From: Fulvia fulva
Lineage: Eukaryota; Ascomycota; Dothideomycetes; Mycosphaerellales; Mycosphaerellaceae
Direction of reading: 5' to 3'
Length of the DNA: 64,000 nucleotides
NCBI RefSeq assembly: GCF_020509005.1
Contig: NC_063013.1
Location: 5,890,001 to 5,954,000 of the forward strand
Shown here piece by piece: positions 58,466-64,000 of the stretch. The first letter of the stretch is position 1; every line of letters begins with the position of its first letter. Under the pieces are notes generated by a model that was not told where the DNA came from, did not search any database, and saw only the letters and a program-made list of their open reading frames with translations. The position numbers were made by a program, and so were the translations under genes.

Positions 58466-61400
58466 CGAATACGCCGGTATATATATATATTTATAAAACC
58501 TATCTAGCTCCTAAAAGGTCTACGAGGCCGGGGGCTATTAAGGAAGAGAGAGGGGAAAACCGTCGTACGGGGGAAACCCCTCTTCGGGTATTAGTAAGTT
58601 CTCTCTATTACTTATTAGTCAATCTATCGTACTAGAAGTAGTGAACACTAGGTAGTTAGCCGCCCCGGAGTACTAATCTACCCGGTACCTAGGAACGAGT
58701 ATTAGTAGCTAGCCGACTATCAAATAGACGATAGGTCGACTATTAGTAGAGGCGGGTCGCCTATTAAGTAGGAGACAGGTCGAACGTCGAGCGGAAAACG
58801 AGCTAGCTATCGAGTAGACGACGAGTCGACCCTTCCGGGCTCCTACGTAGTCGTCGGTACTACCGGAGTTCTACTACGTCTATAGGTAGGGCGCCTTCGA
58901 AGGCTTCCTAGAGCTCTTCCTCCTAGGCTACCTCCCCTATTCTTACTACTATCTTATCCGCTATCTAGAACTACTATAGTAGGCCGGTCCGTATTACTAT
59001 TCGTACCGCTCCTCGTATCCTACGCGCTATACCTATTATATATTAGAAGTCTATAGCCCTAGTCTCGAGGCGTATTACCTACCGGGCTTCTATAAAGCGT
59101 AGGTAGAATAGTACGACGTATTTGGGCGTCTAAATATATCTCTATTCGTATAGGCTACTATCTACTCCCGGTACCTTTCGGCGATATAGATAGTCCTTAA
59201 ACCTAATATATTCCGAGCGGAGTAGTATCGCGACTATTACCTATAGGCGGGTAAGGGCTCGGAAGAGTATTACTATATCTCGGCTAATAGGTCCTGTCTT
59301 TGCCGCTATCTCGTCTTCTCGTCGGTACGCTCGTCGTTATAGTAGTTACCCGTTTAGGTACCTTTCGCCTTTCTCCTAGCGCTCGTTCTAGATTCCCTAT
59401 ATATATATACGGACCGCGTTCGCTATAGCCTTCCGTTATTCGCGTCCCTATCCCGCTCCTAATACTAGTATACTACTAGCTAGGGCCTATACTCGGAACT
59501 TTACTATCGGGGTTTATTACGTATCTAGCTACCGCTAGGCCTATAATCCTATCTTCTTTTTAGGCGCTATAGATCGAAGGCGTGTCGTAATCGCCTAGTA
59601 CGCCGCGCGGATATCGCTCCCTACCTTACTATTCGCTATCTAGAGCGTATAGCCTATAGCGAGCTATTAGAGGTAAAGTACTAGTAGCGCGATCTACGTA
59701 TCCGCTTCTAGGACCTACGTCGGTATAGTACGGTATACCCCGGTCGCCCTACGTAAACATTCGTTCTATACCTTTTAAATCTACTTTATCTAGCTAGTCG
59801 CGTAGGATAGATACTAGACTAGTACCCTAAAGGTGATCGCCGGTTAGATAATAGAGCTATATAGCTAGCGTACCTTTATAAAGGCTACGCCCTATATAGA
59901 GGCCGTAAGGCGTATAACTAAGGCTTTGTTCTAGTCTCCCCGCTACCGGAGCTACTTTAGGTAGACGTACTACCGGAGATACGTATCTACTTAGAATCCT
60001 AGGACCCGGATAGATAGCTATAGAGTAATCTAGCTTACGCCGGTCCCGGCCTCGATCGTAGCTTAGAGGATATACTTCTTCGGCGTCCTCGTAAGGTAGA
60101 TTATCTAGTACTTCTTAGGGACGAAGACTACTCCGTATCGCGCTACCTAGTCGTTATATACCTCGAGCGCCGCTTCGAGTTAGTAGTAATTAGTCTCGGT
60201 TAAGTCGCTATATATTAGGATGTTTATATCGTCGATAAAGTCTATATAGGAGTTAGTACCGCCGGTACTTCCTCTAAGTAGCGGGAGGAGCGTAGAGGCG
60301 AAGAAAAGGAAGAGGATCGGAGAGCGCGATAAGTCCTACGAGATCCCCGTTTCTATAGGCCGTATCTAAGGTTTACGCTACTCCCCTAGGACGAGCTACG
60401 TAGACCGGTTACTAAGGAAGGACTTAACGAACGTAACGAGCTAGCTAGGCAGACCTTTCGCCCGGAGATTATAGAGTAGTCGGGCGTAGGAAACCTTATC
60501 GAACGCTCCCGAGATATCGAGGGATAGTAGGGTAGCGACCTATTATTAGCGTATTACCTAGATTATATAAACCTATTCCGTAACGAGTTCTAGGGCGGTC
60601 GTCGTAGACCGCCCTAGTCGGGCTCCTATTTACTTAGCTAGGAGGAGCTAGTACCCCTCGGCTAGCTTAGAGATACGATTAGCTACGATACGCTCTAGCG
60701 CCTTCCCGATCGTACTAAGTAGGGCTATCGGGCGGTAGGCCTTCCTAACGTCGTATCTAGCCTAACCCTCCTTACGGAGGACGACTATACTCGAGTACCG
60801 GAAGGGGGCCGGTACGTATAACTACCGGAGGTATACTATATATAGCCCCGTAAGGTACGGGGCGAGCGTCTAGCGGTAGTACTTAAGGAAACGGTTAGGG
60901 ATCTTATCTAGTCCTAGGGCCTTATCTAGTAGCGCCGCTTTTAGTACTATTAGTACCTCCGCCTCCGTTACTTCTTAGCTAGTCTCGAGCTCCGTTAGGT
61001 ATACGAAGCCTTCGATATCGTCGAGTCGGGTAGTAACCGGAGGAGGGAAGAACGCCTCTACTAGCGCGTCGGCTCTACCTTACTAGGCTTCCTAGAGGAC
61101 CCCTTATCTATTACGGATAGGTAGGAACTATAGTAGTAGTAGCGGCGTCTCTAGCTTCCTCGTACGCGCCTACCTAGCGAGCTTCTAGACCTTACTTCGG
61201 TCTCCTATAACTTTACGGACGGCGTTACGCTACGTAATATTACCCTAGCGCCTAATAATCCTACCCTTCTCGTTATCTAGTCGGCGGTATTAGGCGTATA
61301 TAGCGTCCTATTTTATCTCGTTCTACCGGCGCCGCGCCGCTACCGTTATACGGACTACGTCTACGTATTCCTACGACTAGGCTAGCGACGCGTACTTCGA

Positions 61401-61938
61401 GAGTCGGGTATAGGGGATCTTATCCCGGATTACTCCTACTATATACTACTATAGACTCCTTACCGCCGCGTCGATTTCCGCCTCTAAGCGGAGGGGTACC
61501 GGCGGTACGAGGGCCGTTATTCGTTCTTTTAGTACCTTATTAATCTCCTTCTAGTCCGCTCTCTTCTACTAAGGCCGTAGTTCTAGGGCTAGTAGCGCCT
61601 ATAGGTATATTACGTCGAACGTTATACGGATAGCTAGGTAGTCTAGATAGCCGGTATCGAGTTATAGGTCCGTATCGTAGAAGATAGTCCGCTAGGCTAT
61701 CTACTATATCGCGAAGGTTAGGTTAAGCGTCTAGGTTATATTTTTCTACTAATACGTAGCCGTACCTACGGGTAGTACTAAGCTAAGGCCGGATACCTCT
61801 ACTAGACTAATAAGCGTATCTACGGCGCTATAGGCCGAGAGTACGCTATTACCTCTCTATCTTAGGTAGTAGAGGTTAAGATCGCCGACTAGGATATATA
61901 TATTAGCTTCCTCTTAGAGAGCTTCTTAGAGCTAGTAG
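58466..61938 (-). mobile_element. LINE family 3, 5'-truncated in the endonuclease domain
   Basis: The 3' end at 58,466 has a (TA)n tail, followed (minus sense, upstream) by a 3' UTR with about 50-bp degenerate tandem units (about 58,700-58,830) shared with window positions 67-190. Reverse transcriptase is recognisable near 60,200-60,350 (SPILFLFFAS and FIDDINIL). The endonuclease remnant, with an ILVGDLNLYYLR-like block, lies at about 61,870-61,930. The copy ends there, so it is 5'-truncated and lacks ORF1. It directly abuts the tail of the next LINE. RIP-dead. Confidence 0.82.
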
Positions 61939-64000
61939 AATATTTCATTAAGCTATTATAGTGCCCTTTGTTAAACAGGTACGAGTTGCGTAGTAGTAGA
62001 AGACGGCGGATCATACGAAAGACGAAGAAGGACCTAATAGGATAGCGTATATCTATATATAGTATCGCCGGTATTAGTATAGGTGTTTTAGGAGGGACAG
62101 CTGTACTTAGGACTTGACTAGTAAGCCCTAATTACTAATCCCCCTAAGCACTCAATGTTGACCCTATAACCTGTATATTCTCAACACCCTTTAGCCTATA
62201 TAGCTATACTATCTTGTTTTCGTATATATAGAGGGGATACCGTATTAGTAAAAACCCCTCCTCCTTCCCGCCTGTCTTTTCCCCGTCGTTATTATCTTAG
62301 ATTTCCCTTATTAAGGGTACGCTAGTGTTATCGGCCTGCCCTAATAACTACCCTATCTATAACCCCCCTAGCTTCCGCCTCTTATCTATCTACTCCTCCG
62401 TCTCGCTAGCGAGGCTAAACTACTAGAGGTATCCCTACTATAGTATCTACCGAGAGATTCGGCGAATATTACCTTTGTCCTTAATAATTAACTTATAGTC
62501 TCTCCTTTCTACTTAGTACCTCTAATTTCCCCTACCTCTCGCCTACTACGGGCATCGTAGTAGTATATGTTCTAGGTTTTACGATAGGTAGCTATACTAG
62601 TAGGCTAGGTTTTAGATGTCTAGTACGCGTCTCCTAAATAGGTAGGCCCTTAATCTAATATATTCGGACCTGATTTAGATCTCTATACTTGCTTCGGCCC
62701 TTATTAGGTCCCTATATAGCTAGTAATTATGTCTCTAGAAAGCTCGGAGTACTATCGGGCCTATTATCTTAGGGGTCTTCCTTCTCTAGTCCTACTCCTA
62801 TAGGTAGCTCGCTATCTATTCCGCTAGACTTTAGATCTTAGACTTACTCCCGCCGGCCTAGCGAGTCCTACGCTCCTTCTCTTTTCGTACTAGCTATTCG
62901 GTACTTGTCTATACGGCCGTAAAGGTAGTAAGGTCATCCTCTTTTTAGCTTATCCTATAGCCGGCCCCTCTCCGGTAGCGGCTTTCTATCTTATTCTTTA
63001 CCTCCTAGATTGTAGTTTATACTAGGTAATCTATCGTCTTTACCGCGTGTTAAATTCTTATTCCCCGGATATATTAGCCGATTAGTAGTGTTCCCGTCTC
63101 TATTTCTACCGTACTTATTAACGTTGTCTTATATACGCCTAGTATCCTACGTAGGTTACCTACCTATATCCTATTTAGGGGTTACTCTATCCGTTTTAGG
63201 ATCGGCTTACCTACGCCTCCTGTTCCCTAAATCTATGCCCCGTATAGTATAGCTAGTCTAACGATCGCCTTATATATTACTCTTGCCTTATCGAATATTA
63301 CTCCCTATATAGACGCCGTAAGCCTCTTTATCGAGGCTTTGTTAACTTACGCTCGACTCTAGGCTTTCTTAATCTATACGTTCTAGCTTAGCTTCGGGTC
63401 GAGCTAGATCCCTAGTACTCGTAGCTCCGCTAATAGCTTAGTCTCGTAGCCTTAGATTCTTACCGCCGCCTTTATATTATAGTATGTTCTCGCTTTACTA
63501 AGGTGTATAAGTTAGTACTTTTTAGGGGCGAACTAGGCACTATACTTCTTTACCTACTCCTCGTATTTCTTATACCTATCTTTAAGGAGGCGACAGTTCT
63601 CCTTTATCGAGTCTAACTAGGCTAGAATGTTTATATCGTCTACGAATCCCGATACTAAGATTTACGGAGAGGTGAGTAGGGGGATTAGATCAGACATAAA
63701 TATTAGAAATAGGATAGGGGAGAGAGTAGATCCCTAAGGTATTCTAGCCTCTACCTTTACCGGGTCGGACGTATACCTCCCTAGGACTAGGTATATCGTC
63801 CGTTCCTAGAGAAAGGAGTAGACGAACTTCGTTACCTACTAGGGGATGCCTTTCTGTTATAGGATATATATTAGCCTTTAGTATAAGACGTTATTAAAGG
63901 CCCCTACGATGTCGAGAGATAGTAAGGACGCCGCTCGGTTCCTACCGTAGTGCTAGAGGGTCTGAATTTGCTCTATAATTAGCTCTATTACTATTAGTAT
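61939..64000 (-). mobile_element. LINE family 2, minus copy, runs off the window
   Basis: Reverse complement of the LINE at 52.3-57.5 kb, from its 3' tail (about 61,940) through the C-terminal region to the RT (FVDD near 63,640) and beyond the window end. It is interrupted by the solo LTR at 61,969-62,186. In places it is nearly identical to the plus copy (for example 63,640-63,960 against 55,700-56,030). Confidence 0.88.
61969..62186 (-). mobile_element. Solo LTR, copia-type family C3, with TSD
   Basis: A 218-bp LTR in minus orientation (starts TGTTAAACAGG, ends TCTCAACA), flanked by the perfect 5-bp duplication CCCTT at 61,964-61,968 and 62,187-62,191. The empty site is visible in the sister LINE at 57,452-57,470, where the flanks are continuous. 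Its end resembles the C1 and C2 LTRs (GTACCTGTTTAACA in its own sense), so it belongs to a related copia family. It keeps several CA and TG dinucleotides. Confidence 0.93.

Overview
The window is nuclear DNA of a filamentous ascomycete, most likely a Dothideomycete (Mycosphaerellales-like). The evidence is short GT-AG introns of about 50-120 bp, genes of typical fungal families (UPF2/Nmd2, a PF10173 mitochondrial protein, a fungal arylsulfotransferase-like protein, a secreted concanavalin A-like protein), and long repeat tracts that look heavily hit by repeat-induced point mutation (RIP). In those tracts CpA and TpG are almost absent and TpA dominates. Nearly every expected CAG, CAA or TGG codon in the transposon frames reads as TAG or TAA. 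CpG is still common, so base composition is not extremely AT-rich.

Layout: (1) 1-1.44 kb, RIP-mutated remains of a LINE and a Fot1/pogo transposon. (2) 1.5-11.8 kb, gene island 1: a mitochondrial K+/H+ exchange-related protein (+), an internally deleted alpha/beta hydrolase (+), a cyclin-box-like protein (-), a small conserved-looking protein (+) and UPF2 (-). (3) 11.8-43.6 kb, a nested transposon graveyard: two copia-type LTRs in opposite orientation, Fot1 relics, two Ty3/Gypsy elements, a nearly complete Ty1/Copia element with both LTRs, and five LINE copies. Target-site duplications (TSDs) let parts of the nesting order be read. (4) 43.6-50.1 kb, gene island 2: an arylsulfotransferase-like membrane protein with a frameshift, a small single-pass membrane protein and a secreted concanavalin A-like protein, all on the minus strand, with two TA-flanked MITEs between them. 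Inverted copies of one LTR lie on both sides of this island. (5) 50.4-64 kb, a second graveyard: a full-length but dead Fot1-type element, a second LINE family in both orientations, a third LINE family, a pogo-type remnant with a minisatellite, and a solo LTR with a clean TSD.

The genes in the islands do not form an obvious pathway or cluster. I found no secondary-metabolite cluster, CRISPR array, rRNA or convincing tRNA. None of the transposon proteins is intact; each is interrupted by many stops. The most interesting material is structural: TSD-dated nesting, LINE fragments that fit an old inversion of about 14.6 kb, a perfect 26-bp palindrome kept in both copia LTRs, inverted LTRs bracketing gene island 2, and two young-looking gene lesions (a hydrolase lacking its nucleophile region and a one-base frameshift in the arylsulfotransferase-like gene). 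Exon boundaries were set by hand from splice consensus, frame continuity and remembered family motifs.
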